A stretch of 64,000 nucleotides of DNA from assembly GCA_024643725.1 (NCBI GenBank), contig JAHEMJ010000007.1:39572-103571 (forward strand), given 5' to 3'. A program made the translations under genes and the position numbers. The DNA comes from Crocinitomicaceae bacterium. GTDB taxonomy: Bacteria; Bacteroidota; Bacteroidia; Flavobacteriales_D; Crocinitomicaceae. Positions 55,759-64,000 of the stretch are shown piece by piece (position 1 is the stretch's first letter; each line of letters starts with the position of its first letter). The notes beneath the pieces were generated by a model. The model searched no databases. It was given only the letters and a program-made list of their open reading frames with translations, and was not told the DNA's origin.

Positions 55759-58534
55759 ATCCGAGTTTTTGTCCTTTGTCAATCGCTGGAATGCCTTCCG
55801 TCAACCAAAGTGGCGCAGGTTTTCCTTGTAAGTAGTGATCGAAGAATTGACGCATGCGGATGCTTAAATCGAATTTATATGGAAGCTTCGTTAGGTTGTG
55901 GTCGTCATCGTTGTAGTTCAACATCCAACACGGTTTACCGAGTCGACGCATGCCGTTGTACAACTCAAGTCCTTGGTACCATGGAACAGCTCCATCGTGG
56001 TCATTTGCCATGATCAACAAAGGCGTTGTGACCTTCGGTAGGTGAAACAAAGGTGAATTCTCAATGTACAATGCTTGTGCATCCCAAATCGTTTTTCCGA
56101 TGCGGCTTTGGGTGGACTCGTACTGGAATTGGCGGTTCAGTCCAGATCCCCAACGGATTCCACCATAAGCAGAAATCATGTTTCCGACAGGTGCTCCAGC
56201 CATCGCTGCGGCGTAGCGTTTGGTCATCGTTACCAATTGTGCCGTTTGGTATCCACCCCAACTTTGTCCTTGCAAGCCCATGCGTGTGGAATCAATCGGA
56301 AAATGTTTGATGAGGTAATCCGTTGCACTCATGATGCAATTATATGCCGATTTGGCAGGATGTCCAACCTCATAACGGATGTCCGGAATGAAGACAAAAT
56401 ATCCTGCGGAAGCGTATTCCGTTGGATTAATCGTACTCGCTGAAGGACGTGGTCCTTGATAGTTGTGCAGGTTATCCGAATTCAATTCGTAGTAATAGAG
56501 GATGAGCGGATATTTTTTCGTAGCGTCGTAATCCGCAGGTTTGTAGAGAATTCCCTCGAGTTGTTGTCCGTCGTATGCTTTCCATGGAACGATTTCCGCT
56601 GTTGCCCAGTTGTAATTCGCTTGTTGTGGATTGGTCACGGACAAAATAGCTTGTGGTTGGTACTGATCGTTCAGCAATTCCAATTCTGGGTAACGCGAAA
56701 CGGTCATCCAACGGAAAAAATACCAATTTTTAGATGGTGCTCGTTCGATCAAGGAAATGCGTGCGGGGATTTGAATGATTTGGCGCAATCCGTTTGCTTG
56801 ACTTGCATCGAAGTGATGCAGTCCTTCTTTTTTAGTAGAAAGTTCAAAGCTCGTCGCATAGCAATCACTGAGGTCAACGTACACGCTGTCCGATTCCCAT
56901 TTCACCAAGTCCATGCGGACTTTGTTTTTCGTTGCCCACTCATTCGTTATTGAACGTAAGCTCTGAGTGCTGATTTGATAATCCCATAAGTCGAAGCGGG
57001 ATTTGAAATACACGTGATCTTCGCTGCGGTCAAAGCCAATCCATCCTTCTGGACCTGCTTCCATCGGTTGACCGTTGAGGTCTTCGTTCCAGGTGATGTC
57101 CTTGCGGGATGCGTTCATTACACGTGTTGTTTTCGTTGAAACATCGAGTAGAACGGACTGATTTTTCTCCGGAAGAAAATACGTGAAGTACCTTCCTTTT
57201 GGTGACAAGATTCCTGGATACGAAAGTCCTTTTCCGATTAATTCTATCGAACCATCGATGAAAGAAATGCGGTAGACATCCTCCAATCCGGGGGACTTCC
57301 ATTGTTGTTGAATGGCGTAGGATTCGTTGCTTGTCCCAAGTACGTAATCTCCCAGTTCCTGATCGGATACGCGCACGCTCAAGGTATCGTTGCTGAGTGG
57401 AATGATTTTCTCATTGTCGAAGCGGAAGACGTACAAATCGCTGCGTTTTTTCGCTTGATTCAATTGCACCAATTGTTGAGCTTGAATCTCCTGGTCTTGG
57501 TAATGCCAGATGTCTACTTTTACTTTTTCCGATTCCAACAAAGTGTCTTTTACTTCTGCCTTCACACGGTCTGTAACGCCAAAGAATAGGAAGCGATTGT
57601 CTTGTGTGAAAATAGGCGTGCGGTTTTCGGAAATGCCTTTCAAGGTATCGAAATCGCGAGTCACTGTGTCGCCAAAGGTCCAAGATTTTTCGCTCACCAA
57701 GTCAAACAACATCAAGTTGAATTGCTTTGTTTTGCTTGTGTCGTTGCTGGCAAAGAAGGCGATTCGTGTTCCATCTTCGTTCCACACCGGTGTTTCACAT
57801 GCGGTATTTCGGTCAAATTCTTTGATGAGTTTTTGCGTGGACACTTCATAAATGCGTACTTGAGAAGAATCGTTTTTGAGTTTTTGCTGTGTGACGATCG
57901 CCACGTATTTTCCGTTTTTCGGCAGGGAATATTTCGTCACATTCGCTTGCTTCCAGGAGTTTGTGGTGGTCCAAAGTGTCAGTTGATGACCATCGCTTTT
58001 TGGTTTTTCAGCTGGCTTTTCTTCCTTTTGGAATCCATGTTTTTGCAGCCAATTCTTTTTGATTTCCGGCGCTGGTTTTGGACTCACTTCCGATAAATAG
58101 GCCAAGACGGACGCATCTTCCGTGACTTGGAAAGATTTCAGTTTCGCGATTTTAATCAGGGAATCGTTCGCTGTCAGGTAGATGTACAAACTATCCTTCG
58201 GCCATTTTTTCTTATCGACTTTGTTCAATTCACAGTTGCGCAGGGTATCAAATCCCGGAACAACTTTCCATGCGATGAATTGTCCATTTGGATCCAATTG
58301 TGCATCCTTCGCGCGCTTCAAGGAATCGTGTTTTCCCGTTGCACTTTGATACCAATGCAGGTAGCCATCGCCAACAAGTGGATTGATTTCGTAGGTAATC
58401 CATTCGCCATTCTGACTAAACTGTTGTTTTTCCAAGCGTTTCCATTCTTTATAGGCTTGATGATCGATGATTTTTCCTTGACTCCATGCGTGGGAAAGTC
58501 CAAGTAGGAAAGCGACTAAAATGACGTGTTTCAT
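55745..58534 (-). CDS. S9-family prolyl oligopeptidase-like exported peptidase
   Basis: Exported serine peptidase of 929 residues with a signal peptide (ends HAWSQ). The first two-thirds form a beta-propeller-like region; the alpha/beta-hydrolase domain at the end has the nucleophile in GLQGQSWGGYQTA, the Asp in MANDHDGAVPW and the His in NYNDDDHNLTK. It probably trims peptides in the periplasm. The start overlaps the EamA transporter stop in ATGA and the VanZ gene follows by overlap. Confidence 0.93.
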   Translation of the reverse strand: MKHVILVAFLLGLSHAWSQGKIIDHQAYKEWKRLEKQQFSQNGEWITYEINPLVGDGYLHWYQSATGKHDSLKRAKDAQLDPNGQFIAWKVVPGFDTLRNCELNKVDKKKWPKDSLYIYLTANDSLIKIAKLKSFQVTEDASVLAYLSEVSPKPAPEIKKNWLQKHGFQKEEKPAEKPKSDGHQLTLWTTTNSWKQANVTKYSLPKNGKYVAIVTQQKLKNDSSQVRIYEVSTQKLIKEFDRNTACETPVWNEDGTRIAFFASNDTSKTKQFNLMLFDLVSEKSWTFGDTVTRDFDTLKGISENRTPIFTQDNRFLFFGVTDRVKAEVKDTLLESEKVKVDIWHYQDQEIQAQQLVQLNQAKKRSDLYVFRFDNEKIIPLSNDTLSVRVSDQELGDYVLGTSNESYAIQQQWKSPGLEDVYRISFIDGSIELIGKGLSYPGILSPKGRYFTYFLPEKNQSVLLDVSTKTTRVMNASRKDITWNEDLNGQPMEAGPEGWIGFDRSEDHVYFKSRFDLWDYQISTQSLRSITNEWATKNKVRMDLVKWESDSVYVDLSDCYATSFELSTKKEGLHHFDASQANGLRQIIQIPARISLIERAPSKNWYFFRWMTVSRYPELELLNDQYQPQAILSVTNPQQANYNWATAEIVPWKAYDGQQLEGILYKPADYDATKKYPLILYYYELNSDNLHNYQGPRPSASTINPTEYASAGYFVFIPDIRYEVGHPAKSAYNCIMSATDYLIKHFPIDSTRMGLQGQSWGGYQTAQLVTMTKRYAAAMAGAPVGNMISAYGGIRWGSGLNRQFQYESTQSRIGKTIWDAQALYIENSPLFHLPKVTTPLLIMANDHDGAVPWYQGLELYNGMRRLGKPCWMLNYNDDDHNLTKLPYKFDLSIRMRQFFDHYLQGKPAPLWLTEGIPAIDKGQKLGYELE

Positions 58535-59445
58535 TGCTTAGAAGTTGATTTCGAGGTGAGGTATACGCCCGTAAAGATAACGAACATGTAGAGAATTTTT
58601 TCCGCATTAATCGTGTGACGGTAATCGTCCGACCAACCGATGTACGCAAAGAGAAACGTGAACAGCATCACCATCACCGGTTGCGTGTAAATGTAAGCGC
58701 TGGAAATCGTCGCGCTGAGGTATTTGAGTCCAAAAATGGTCAAGAGGTAGGTGAGGAACGTCACGCCAATGATGACGTAAATGATTTTCATCCAAATGAC
58801 GTTGGAAATCCGTCCGAAATCCGTTTGTGCCAATTCCTGCAGAGTAGGAGGAAAGAGGAGTACGAACAGCAGTCCAAAGGTAAAGACCCACGTAATGACT
58901 TGAATCGGACTGTATTTTTTCATCAATGGTTTCGCCAATACAAGATAGATGGCATAACTCAGCGCATTAATGAACAGGAACAAGTCACCTAAGCGCGAAT
59001 CACCCATTCCGGTAGATGCTTTCAAGGTGAGTAACACCGCACCCGTTGCACCCAAGGTAATTCCAGTCAGTTTGAAGGCCGTAAGTCGTTCTTTCAGGAG
59101 AAAAAAGGATAAAATCACGACAATAATCGGATTCAAGGCCATGATGATACCCGAGTTAAACGCAGAGGAAAGGTTCAGTCCATGAAAGAAGAACAATTGA
59201 TTGATCGCCACGCCGAAAAGTCCACAAACGGCCATCAGCAGGAAGTCTTTTCCTTCGATTTTCGAGCATTTGCTCATGCTGAGAACGATCCAGAAAAGCA
59301 GTGTTGCACCCGCCGCGCGAAAAAGTATGAATACCGTTGGACTCAGAAAATCCGGCATAACGCCTTTCGCGAGTACGTGGCTTGCCCCATACAGGACATT
59401 GACCAACAGCAATGCGATGTGTGCTTGGGTACTTTTCTCTTTCAT
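58531..59445 (-). CDS. EamA/DMT-family transporter
   Basis: Inner-membrane transporter of 304 residues with ten predicted helices in two EamA repeats (first repeat near GASHVLAKGVMPDFLSPTVF, second near SYAIYLVLAKPLMKKYSP). The substrate is unknown; relatives export amino acids or other metabolites. The ATG at 59445, which overlaps the previous stop as ATGA, is preferred over an ATG 18 bases upstream. Confidence 0.9.
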   Translation of the reverse strand: MKEKSTQAHIALLLVNVLYGASHVLAKGVMPDFLSPTVFILFRAAGATLLFWIVLSMSKCSKIEGKDFLLMAVCGLFGVAINQLFFFHGLNLSSAFNSGIIMALNPIIVVILSFFLLKERLTAFKLTGITLGATGAVLLTLKASTGMGDSRLGDLFLFINALSYAIYLVLAKPLMKKYSPIQVITWVFTFGLLFVLLFPPTLQELAQTDFGRISNVIWMKIIYVIIGVTFLTYLLTIFGLKYLSATISSAYIYTQPVMVMLFTFLFAYIGWSDDYRHTINAEKILYMFVIFTGVYLTSKSTSKQ

Positions 59446-60056
59446 TTGGCAAAGAAATTCCATCGGGATTTCAATACGGTTGAACGATAATGATCGAGTT
59501 TTTCCGTAATGTTTTGCAAGGCGAATTTTGCATACAACTTCGCCGTTCCTTTTCCTTGTTTGTAGTCCATTTCATCGGCAAAGATGGGAATTAATGCTAA
59601 GAAATGGATGGTTTTATCACCAACCTGCAGTGGTGACAATTCCTCTGTGAGTTCAATGGGATTCGAAAGGATAAAATGGTTTTGTTTCATGGTCGGAGAA
59701 ATCGGATGCATGTCCTTTCCCGTTGGCAAGGTATGTCCGTGTCCGAGCCATTTATCGTTCGAAATCACATAGTTTTTTAATTTCGTCAACCAATCGAAGA
59801 CCCAATTCATGTTGACATTCGCTTCATCTGCTAAATCCCAATAGCTGGGAATCAAGACATACAATTCTTTCCATTCTTCTCCGACATGCTTCTCATGGAC
59901 CTTCATTTGAAAATCAGATAATCCAGTCGTCATTAAGATGCGTAGCTCCTTCGATCCAGGCAAGGTGATCAAGTAGTATGAATCGTTGTTGCGTTGGATG
60001 GTTTGGATTTGAGTTGATCCGAAGCGATTGGAGAGGGAGTCATGTATTTGATGCAT
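59442..60056 (-). CDS. Suppressor-of-fused-like domain protein
   Basis: Cytoplasmic protein of 204 residues resembling the bacterial suppressor-of-fused (SUFU) domain: KELYVLIPSYWD, KWLGHGHTLP, HFILSNPIEL, and the diagnostic LALIPIFADEMDYKQGKGTAKL. Bacterial SUFU proteins are often found as immunity proteins of toxin systems, but no toxin partner is here; it heads a run of ATGA-coupled genes for a transporter, a peptidase and VanZ. Confidence 0.83.
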   Translation of the reverse strand: MHQIHDSLSNRFGSTQIQTIQRNNDSYYLITLPGSKELRILMTTGLSDFQMKVHEKHVGEEWKELYVLIPSYWDLADEANVNMNWVFDWLTKLKNYVISNDKWLGHGHTLPTGKDMHPISPTMKQNHFILSNPIELTEELSPLQVGDKTIHFLALIPIFADEMDYKQGKGTAKLYAKFALQNITEKLDHYRSTVLKSRWNFFAK

Positions 60057-60117
60057 GGTACAAATATAATGAATCCTGCAGGGGAAAGCTTTTTTAGGAA
60101 TTTTGGATCATGGGGAA

Positions 60118-60391
60118 GACCCTTTGCAGGGCCTTTGTATGGATGTTCGACCCCTTCAGGGTCGGGGGTGGAGCTAAAGGAATAGTTGAATATGGGAAGA
60201 TCCTTTGCAGGATCTTGTATGGATGTTTGGCCCCTTCAGGGTCTGGGGGAGGATCAACGGAAGATTAACGCACAAACTGGGTAACAGTCGTAGAAATCAT
60301 TACACCTCGATTAAGGATATTATGCGACCCTGAAGGGGTCAAATCTCCATAGCTAAAACGATGGACGGTAATCCACGACCCTGTAGGGGTC
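60118..60391. repeat. REP-like hairpin repeats upstream of the transposase
   Basis: Six short palindromes lie in this 390-base gap: GACCCTTTGCAGGGCC (60118), GACCCCTTCAGGGTC (60149), GATCCTTTGCAGGATC (60199), GGCCCCTTCAGGGTC (60229), GACCCTGAAGGGGTC (60326) and GACCCTGTAGGGGTC (60377). The first two and the next two form an approximately 60-base unit repeated directly at an 80-base interval; the last two are in the opposite orientation. GACCCT/AGGGTC changing to GATCCT/AGGATC is a paired change that keeps the stem. Confidence 0.75.
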
Positions 60392-60447
60392 GAATTTCAA
60401 ACGGTTTAACAATAAACGAATGAACTCGGCGTTAATCAAAAAAACAG

Positions 60448-60894
60448 ATGTCCACATACACGCAAATTTGTTACCACCTTGTCTTTTGTACGAAATCCCG
60501 AAGGAAAACCTTGATCAAAAATAATAGAGACAAGTTGTTTTATTACCTCATTGGATTTATCAATGCCAAAAAATGTTTTATTTATCAGATTAATGGCGTG
60601 GAAGATCATATTCATGTCCTAGTAGAGATAAATCCTACAATCTCTCTCTCCGCTTTTGTGAAGGATTTTAAATTGGCCGCTTCCCATTTTATCAGGAATG
60701 AAAAATTATTTCCAGATTTTAATGGTTGGCAAAAAGGATATGGGGCGTTTACAGTGAGTCATAAAAGTATATCTTATGTTGCCAATTATATTGCGAATCA
60801 GGAAGAGCATCATCGTAAAAAGAGTTCAAGAGATGAATTTATTGGTTTTTTGAGGGAGAATAATATTGTGTTTGAGGATAGGTATATTGAATAG
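60448..60894 (+). CDS. REP-associated tyrosine transposase / IS200-like
   Basis: Y1 HUH-type transposase of 148 residues. The HUH metal motif is HIH (54-56, in GVEDHIHVLVEI) and the nucleophile is most likely Tyr114 in YVANYIANQEEHH. The N terminus STYTQICYHLVFCTKSRR is characteristic of this group. It is intact and sits between hairpin repeats of the GACCCT type, one just after its stop, as in REP-associated (RAYT) elements. A true IS200 element would carry defined subterminal hairpins and no extra repeats, so RAYT is preferred. Confidence 0.9.
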   Translation: MSTYTQICYHLVFCTKSRRKTLIKNNRDKLFYYLIGFINAKKCFIYQINGVEDHIHVLVEINPTISLSAFVKDFKLAASHFIRNEKLFPDFNGWQKGYGAFTVSHKSISYVANYIANQEEHHRKKSSRDEFIGFLRENNIVFEDRYIE

Positions 60895-60897
60895 GAA

Positions 60898-60913
60898 GAC
60901 CCTTTGCAGGGTC
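60898..60913. repeat. REP-like hairpin just after the transposase
   Basis: GACCCTTTGCAGGGTC, a perfect 6-bp stem with TTGC loop, starts four bases after the transposase stop and copies the first hairpin upstream, marking the right end of the element. Confidence 0.75.
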
Positions 60914-60927
60914 GGAAAGGCAAGTTC

Positions 60928-61398
60928 TTAGAGTGAGCGAAAAGAATCGAGGATGTTGCCAATGCTAGCAGAGATAAATCCCGAATGATCGAAAGGAAAT
61001 GAAAGTTGAAGGTAGCCGCAGGTTTTGAGGTGGATGTCGGAACCGGTGAGGTAGGAGGCCAGGTCGGAAAGTCCTTCGTTGTGTCCGATGAGTAAGATGG
61101 TTTCGGTGCTTTGCTGATGCGTGAGGAAGTTCAGGAGTGTTTGTTGGGAGGCGAGGTAGAGTTCGTCGTGGAAGGAAATGGTGGCGGAGGGAAAAAGATC
61201 CGCGATTTCGGTCCATGTTTGACGTGTGCGTTGCGCCGAAGAACAAAAAACGCGTGTGACAGCGATCGGACTTTGTGCCAATTTGGACTTCAATTCCGAC
61301 AGTTGTTCGTAGCCACGTGGGAGTAGTTCGCGGTCGAAATCGCGTCCTGTTGGACTCACCTGATTCGTTTTGGCATGACGCAAGAAGTGAAGGATCAC
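60928..61398 (-). CDS. sixA: SixA-like phosphohistidine phosphatase
   Basis: Histidine-phosphatase family protein of 156 residues. The catalytic LRHAKT at the N terminus, the SSAQRTRQT segment and the second histidine in LIGHNEGLSDLASYLTG are in SixA order. It likely removes phosphate from phosphohistidine in signalling proteins. It starts with GTG in a GTGA overlap with the preceding CpsB-type phosphatase, an unusual coupling of a protein-His with a protein-Tyr phosphatase. Confidence 0.9.
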   Translation of the reverse strand: MILHFLRHAKTNQVSPTGRDFDRELLPRGYEQLSELKSKLAQSPIAVTRVFCSSAQRTRQTWTEIADLFPSATISFHDELYLASQQTLLNFLTHQQSTETILLIGHNEGLSDLASYLTGSDIHLKTCGYLQLSFPFDHSGFISASIGNILDSFRSL

Positions 61399-62135
61399 AG
61401 GCGATTGTTTTTCAAGTTCAAGGCCTCGATGTGCTTATAGATGGATAAATCCAAGCTGCGTTCGATCATCATCAAATGTTCCATGCGGTGACAATCTGTT
61501 CCGAGGAAATCGACTTGCTTGTTTTTGATCAATTGCTCGGCCATTTTCTTTACGCCGGGACCGTAATGTCCGGTGAGGGAATTTAAGTTGACTTGTATGA
61601 GGATGTTTCGCTCGCGCAGTTCATCGACTTTCTTGAAATCCCCGAAGTAATAGGGATAGCGCTCGTAGTGCGCAATCACCGGGACGTAGCCCGCGACTTG
61701 TAAATTGAATAAAGCTTGCGCTTCGTATTGGGACGGACTCAAAAATCCGAATTCCATGAGGACAAGGTTTTGTCCGAATGAAAGGATCTTGTTTTGCTCA
61801 ATCAAAGGTAAAAACGTCTCGTCGCAGTAGTATTCTGCCGCTGCTTCGATTTCAATGGACATGCCTAAACGCTGAATTTCCGCTCGGACATCGGCTAATC
61901 CACCGAGGATGGTTTCCGGTGTATTCGGATGAACATCGTTCAAAATATGCGGCGTCGTGATCACCTTGCGAAAGCCCATTTGCTCGAACTTCGCCAACAT
62001 CGCAATCGTATGATCCATGGACGGCGAACCATCGTCAATCCCGGGAATCAAATGACTGTGCATGTCGACACCTAATTGACTTAAATCAAAGGTGCTTTTG
62101 GATGAGGAACGGAATAGATTCGTTATGAAGTTCAT
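61395..62135 (-). CDS. CpsB/CapC-type tyrosine-protein phosphatase
   Basis: PHP-fold metal-dependent phosphatase of 246 residues that dephosphorylates tyrosine kinases of polysaccharide export. Metal-binding motifs are MHSHLIPGIDDG, TPHI, the Glu in LVLMEFGFL, the His in VIAHYERYPYY and LGTDCHR. It belongs with the capsule/exopolysaccharide genes whose edge (rfbB) is at the right end of the window. Confidence 0.92.
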   Translation of the reverse strand: MNFITNLFRSSSKSTFDLSQLGVDMHSHLIPGIDDGSPSMDHTIAMLAKFEQMGFRKVITTPHILNDVHPNTPETILGGLADVRAEIQRLGMSIEIEAAAEYYCDETFLPLIEQNKILSFGQNLVLMEFGFLSPSQYEAQALFNLQVAGYVPVIAHYERYPYYFGDFKKVDELRERNILIQVNLNSLTGHYGPGVKKMAEQLIKNKQVDFLGTDCHRMEHLMMIERSLDLSIYKHIEALNLKNNRL

Positions 62136-62140
62136 TGTTT

Positions 62141-62226
62141 TTAGTTGTTGGTGGCTAGTGTATCAGTGACTAGTGTGTGAGTGCCGAGTGCTTTGTGAAC
62201 AGTGCTCAGTGCCGAACTCCGCCGCG
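62141..62226. repeat. Intergenic repeat, copy 1
   Basis: Imperfect repeat of about 86 bases, rich in TCAGTG and AGTGCC units, beginning TTAGTTG..GTGGCTAGTGT and ending CCGCCGCG. It matches copy 2 at 62843-62930 and together they bracket the toxin-antitoxin genes. Confidence 0.6.
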
Positions 62227-62254
62227 ATGGTCTATTTCCAATGTTTCACGTTAA

Positions 62255-62569
62255 TTAACCTTTATTTTTTAGTTGGTCAAATAGTGTTTTTGGGTTTTGT
62301 CGATTATCCCAAAAAGCTATAATGTTAATCTCTCTCGTATTCAATGTATAAACGAGACTAAAGTATCCCATAACCGAAGCTCTAACACCTGGAATTTCCA
62401 TTTCCCTTCCAGATTTTGGGTATTTTAAAATTAATTGGACATGTTTCTTCGTTACTTCAATGATTTTACGAGAGTAATCCTTGTTTCCGGTTACTTGTAG
62501 CCAATAATTTAAAATTGATCTTCTTTGTTTTGCAGCGGTAACAGTCCAAACTACTGATCTTTTAGCCAT
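62255..62569 (-). CDS. RelE/ParE-family toxin
   Basis: Small toxin of 104 residues of the RelE/ParE fold: VVWTVTAAKQRRSILNYW at the start and VYTLNTREINIIAFWDNRQNPKTL at the end. RelE members cut mRNA on the ribosome and ParE members poison gyrase; residues alone do not decide. Its start overlaps the antitoxin stop by 19 bases, which marks a toxin-antitoxin operon. Confidence 0.85.
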   Translation of the reverse strand: MAKRSVVWTVTAAKQRRSILNYWLQVTGNKDYSRKIIEVTKKHVQLILKYPKSGREMEIPGVRASVMGYFSLVYTLNTREINIIAFWDNRQNPKTLFDQLKNKG

Positions 62570-62793
62570 TGTAAATCTGCTTGGTCCAAATCTGCTTGTG
62601 AAATGAGCGCTCCTTTTTCGATGTCAGCCAAACTTAATTCCAACATCATTTTCTGCTCTTTCGTTAAAGACCGCCTAGCGCTGTTTGGAGTCTCTTGTGA
62701 AATAAATTCTTCAATTCTATTCAAGTACTTACGATCCGTTATAGCTAAAATACGGTCGATTATTCCGTTTCTAAGTTGATCAATTTGACTCAT
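62551..62793 (-). CDS. Antitoxin of the RelE/ParE pair
   Basis: Acidic protein of 80 residues encoded directly ahead of, and overlapping, the toxin. It is mostly helical (RNGIIDRILAITDRKYLNRIEEFI) with a flexible C-terminal part suited to wrapping the toxin. No clear DNA-binding motif was recognised. The call rests on gene order, size and overlap. Confidence 0.78.
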   Translation of the reverse strand: MSQIDQLRNGIIDRILAITDRKYLNRIEEFISQETPNSARRSLTKEQKMMLELSLADIEKGALISQADLDQADLQWLKDQ

Positions 62794-62842
62794 ATGTTTT
62801 CGTTTATTACCTAAAGATAATCATTTTTGTTTTTCAATACGC

Positions 62843-62930
62843 TTAGTTGGTGGCTAGTGTGTCAGTGCTCAGTATTCAGTGAACAGTGTCGGAATCGCGG
62901 GACTTTAGCACATTAGCAGTCCGCCGCGGC
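62843..62930. repeat. Intergenic repeat, copy 2
   Basis: Second copy of the TTAGTTG..GTGGCTAGTGT repeat, continuing with TCAGTG units, a CACATTAGCA pair and the palindrome CCGCCGCGGCGG. It ends just before the rfbB stop. Confidence 0.6.
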
Positions 62931-62947
62931 GGAAGCACATTGGCACA

Positions 62948-64000
62948 TTATCTTTTCGCATACATTGAATCATAATATTCTTGATAAGCACCACTCGTCA
63001 CTTTCTCCACCCAATCTTGGTTTTCTAAATACCAGTCAACGGTTTTGGAAAGTCCTTCTTCGAAGGTAATGGAAGGTGTCCAGCCGAGTTCTTCTTCGAG
63101 TTTGGAAGCGTCGATCGCGTAGCGTTTGTCGTGTCCTGCGCGGTCGGTAACGTAGGTGATCAGTTGTTCGGACTCACCTTGTGCGCGTCCAAGTTTTTGG
63201 TCCATCAGTTGGCATAAAAAGCGCACCAACTCGATGTTCGTCCACTCGTTTAGTCCACCCACATTGTACGATTCACCGATCCTTCCCGTGTGGAAAATGG
63301 CATCGATGGCACTTGCGTGGTCTTCCACCCACAACCAATCGCGGATGTTGTCTCCTTTGCCGTAAACAGGCAACGCTTTTTTGTGCTGAATGTTATGAAT
63401 CATCAAAGGAATCAACTTTTCTGGAAAGTGGTGACTTCCGTAGTTATTGGAACAGTTGGACATCTTAATCGGAAGTCCGTAGGTGTGGTAAAAGGCCATC
63501 ACGAAGTGATCGGAAGATGCTTTCGAAGCCGAATATGGACTACGTGGATCGTACGGTGTGTGTTCCGTGAACAATCCTTCGTCTCCCAAACTTCCATACA
63601 CTTCGTCGGTGGAAACATGATGGAAAACATGTCCCTCAGTTCCCTGCCATGCGTCTTTCGCTGCTTGCAGTAAATTAACGGTTCCAACAACATTCGTCAT
63701 CACGAAATCCATTGGACCTTCAATCGAACGGTCGACATGCGATTCCGCTGCCAAGTGAATGACATCCGTCACCGCGTACTTTTGGAAAAGCGCACGCACT
63801 TCAGCGGTATCAACGATATCCACGCGTTCAAATCGGTAATTCGGATGATTCGCCACGTCGATGAGGTTCTCCAAATTCCCAGCGTAAGTCAGTTTGTCGA
63901 CATTCACGATGAGGTAATCGGGATAATGCGTCAAAAAACGACGAACAACATGCGATCCGATGAATCCGGCTCCGCCGGTGATGATGATTGTTTTTTTCAT
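62948..64000 (-). CDS. rfbB: dTDP-glucose 4,6-dehydratase
   Basis: NAD-dependent enzyme of 350 residues that makes dTDP-4-keto-6-deoxyglucose, the branch point for rhamnose and other deoxysugars of surface polysaccharide. The Rossmann motif GGAGFIGSHV opens the protein; the catalytic Tyr-Lys pair is in YSASKASSDH, with the Asp-Glu of STDEVYG before it. The ATG sits exactly at the right edge of the window, so the gene is complete but its neighbours are not visible. It ends near the intergenic repeat copy 2. Confidence 0.96.
   Translation of the reverse strand: MKKTIIITGGAGFIGSHVVRRFLTHYPDYLIVNVDKLTYAGNLENLIDVANHPNYRFERVDIVDTAEVRALFQKYAVTDVIHLAAESHVDRSIEGPMDFVMTNVVGTVNLLQAAKDAWQGTEGHVFHHVSTDEVYGSLGDEGLFTEHTPYDPRSPYSASKASSDHFVMAFYHTYGLPIKMSNCSNNYGSHHFPEKLIPLMIHNIQHKKALPVYGKGDNIRDWLWVEDHASAIDAIFHTGRIGESYNVGGLNEWTNIELVRFLCQLMDQKLGRAQGESEQLITYVTDRAGHDKRYAIDASKLEEELGWTPSITFEEGLSKTVDWYLENQDWVEKVTSGAYQEYYDSMYAKR

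Noticed and set aside
57602..58096. Antisense open frame of 164 residues opposite the S9 peptidase
   Set aside because: Overlies a well-supported peptidase gene and shows no signal, domain or start context of its own.
59442..60056. SUFU-domain protein as immunity gene of a polymorphic toxin
   Set aside because: No toxin, RHS shell or secretion module lies next to it; the neighbours are a transporter and a peptidase.

Overview
The window looks like chromosomal DNA of a member of the Bacteroidota, most likely order Flavobacteriales and perhaps the Crocinitomicaceae/Fluviicola side of it (the family-level guess is inference). The evidence is a full-length SprA translocon, several secreted proteins with type IX secretion (T9SS) sorting tails, a menaquinone gene (menA), the order malic enzyme-ruvA-sprA, promoters with a TAnnTTTG -7 box, and almost no Shine-Dalgarno sequences. 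About 47 protein genes are called, mostly on the minus strand and densely packed with ATGA or GTGA overlaps. I saw no tRNA, rRNA, CRISPR array or prophage.

Left part (1-26.4 kb). A PhoB/PhoR-like two-component pair lies downstream of a TonB-dependent receptor and a T9SS-exported protein; the receptor promoter carries three 11-bp-phased TTAA repeats that look like a PhoB box. Next come an OmpA protein with a calcium-binding-type repeat stalk and its membrane-anchored partner, rnhB, a DUF4920 lipoprotein, a 5-formyl-THF cyclo-ligase, a PpiD-like chaperone, and a ~2000-residue surface protein with a barrel, 17 Ig-like repeats and a Pro/Gln-rich tail. Glycyl-tRNA synthetase and a cyclase-family hydrolase follow.

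Middle (26.4-46 kb). A non-coding stretch at 26.35-26.58 kb folds on the minus strand into a long closing helix with branch hairpins and ends in a terminator: a structured RNA candidate resembling 6S RNA in outline. Then comes the most coherent unusual locus: an ECF sigma factor, a one-helix anti-sigma factor, a CnrX/CpxP-like metal sensor, MbnP, the di-heme enzyme MbnH and a T9SS-exported YHYH protein, all in one direction. It reads as a metal-sensing (probably copper) regulon whose output is extracytoplasmic. Upstream are a GNAT acetyltransferase, sprA, ruvA, malic enzyme and the 2-oxoglutarate dehydrogenase genes sucA-odhB.

Right part (46-64 kb). This holds a T9SS-secreted trypsin-like protease, an orphan response regulator, a nucleoside permease, a bifunctional nuclease-family protein, etfBA, menA, a rhomboid protease and an SUFU-EamA-S9 peptidase-VanZ operon. 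A REP-associated tyrosine transposase sits among GACCC-type hairpin repeats. The right edge enters a polysaccharide locus (CpsB/Wzb-type phosphatase, SixA, rfbB) that carries a RelE/ParE toxin-antitoxin pair bracketed by two copies of an intergenic repeat.
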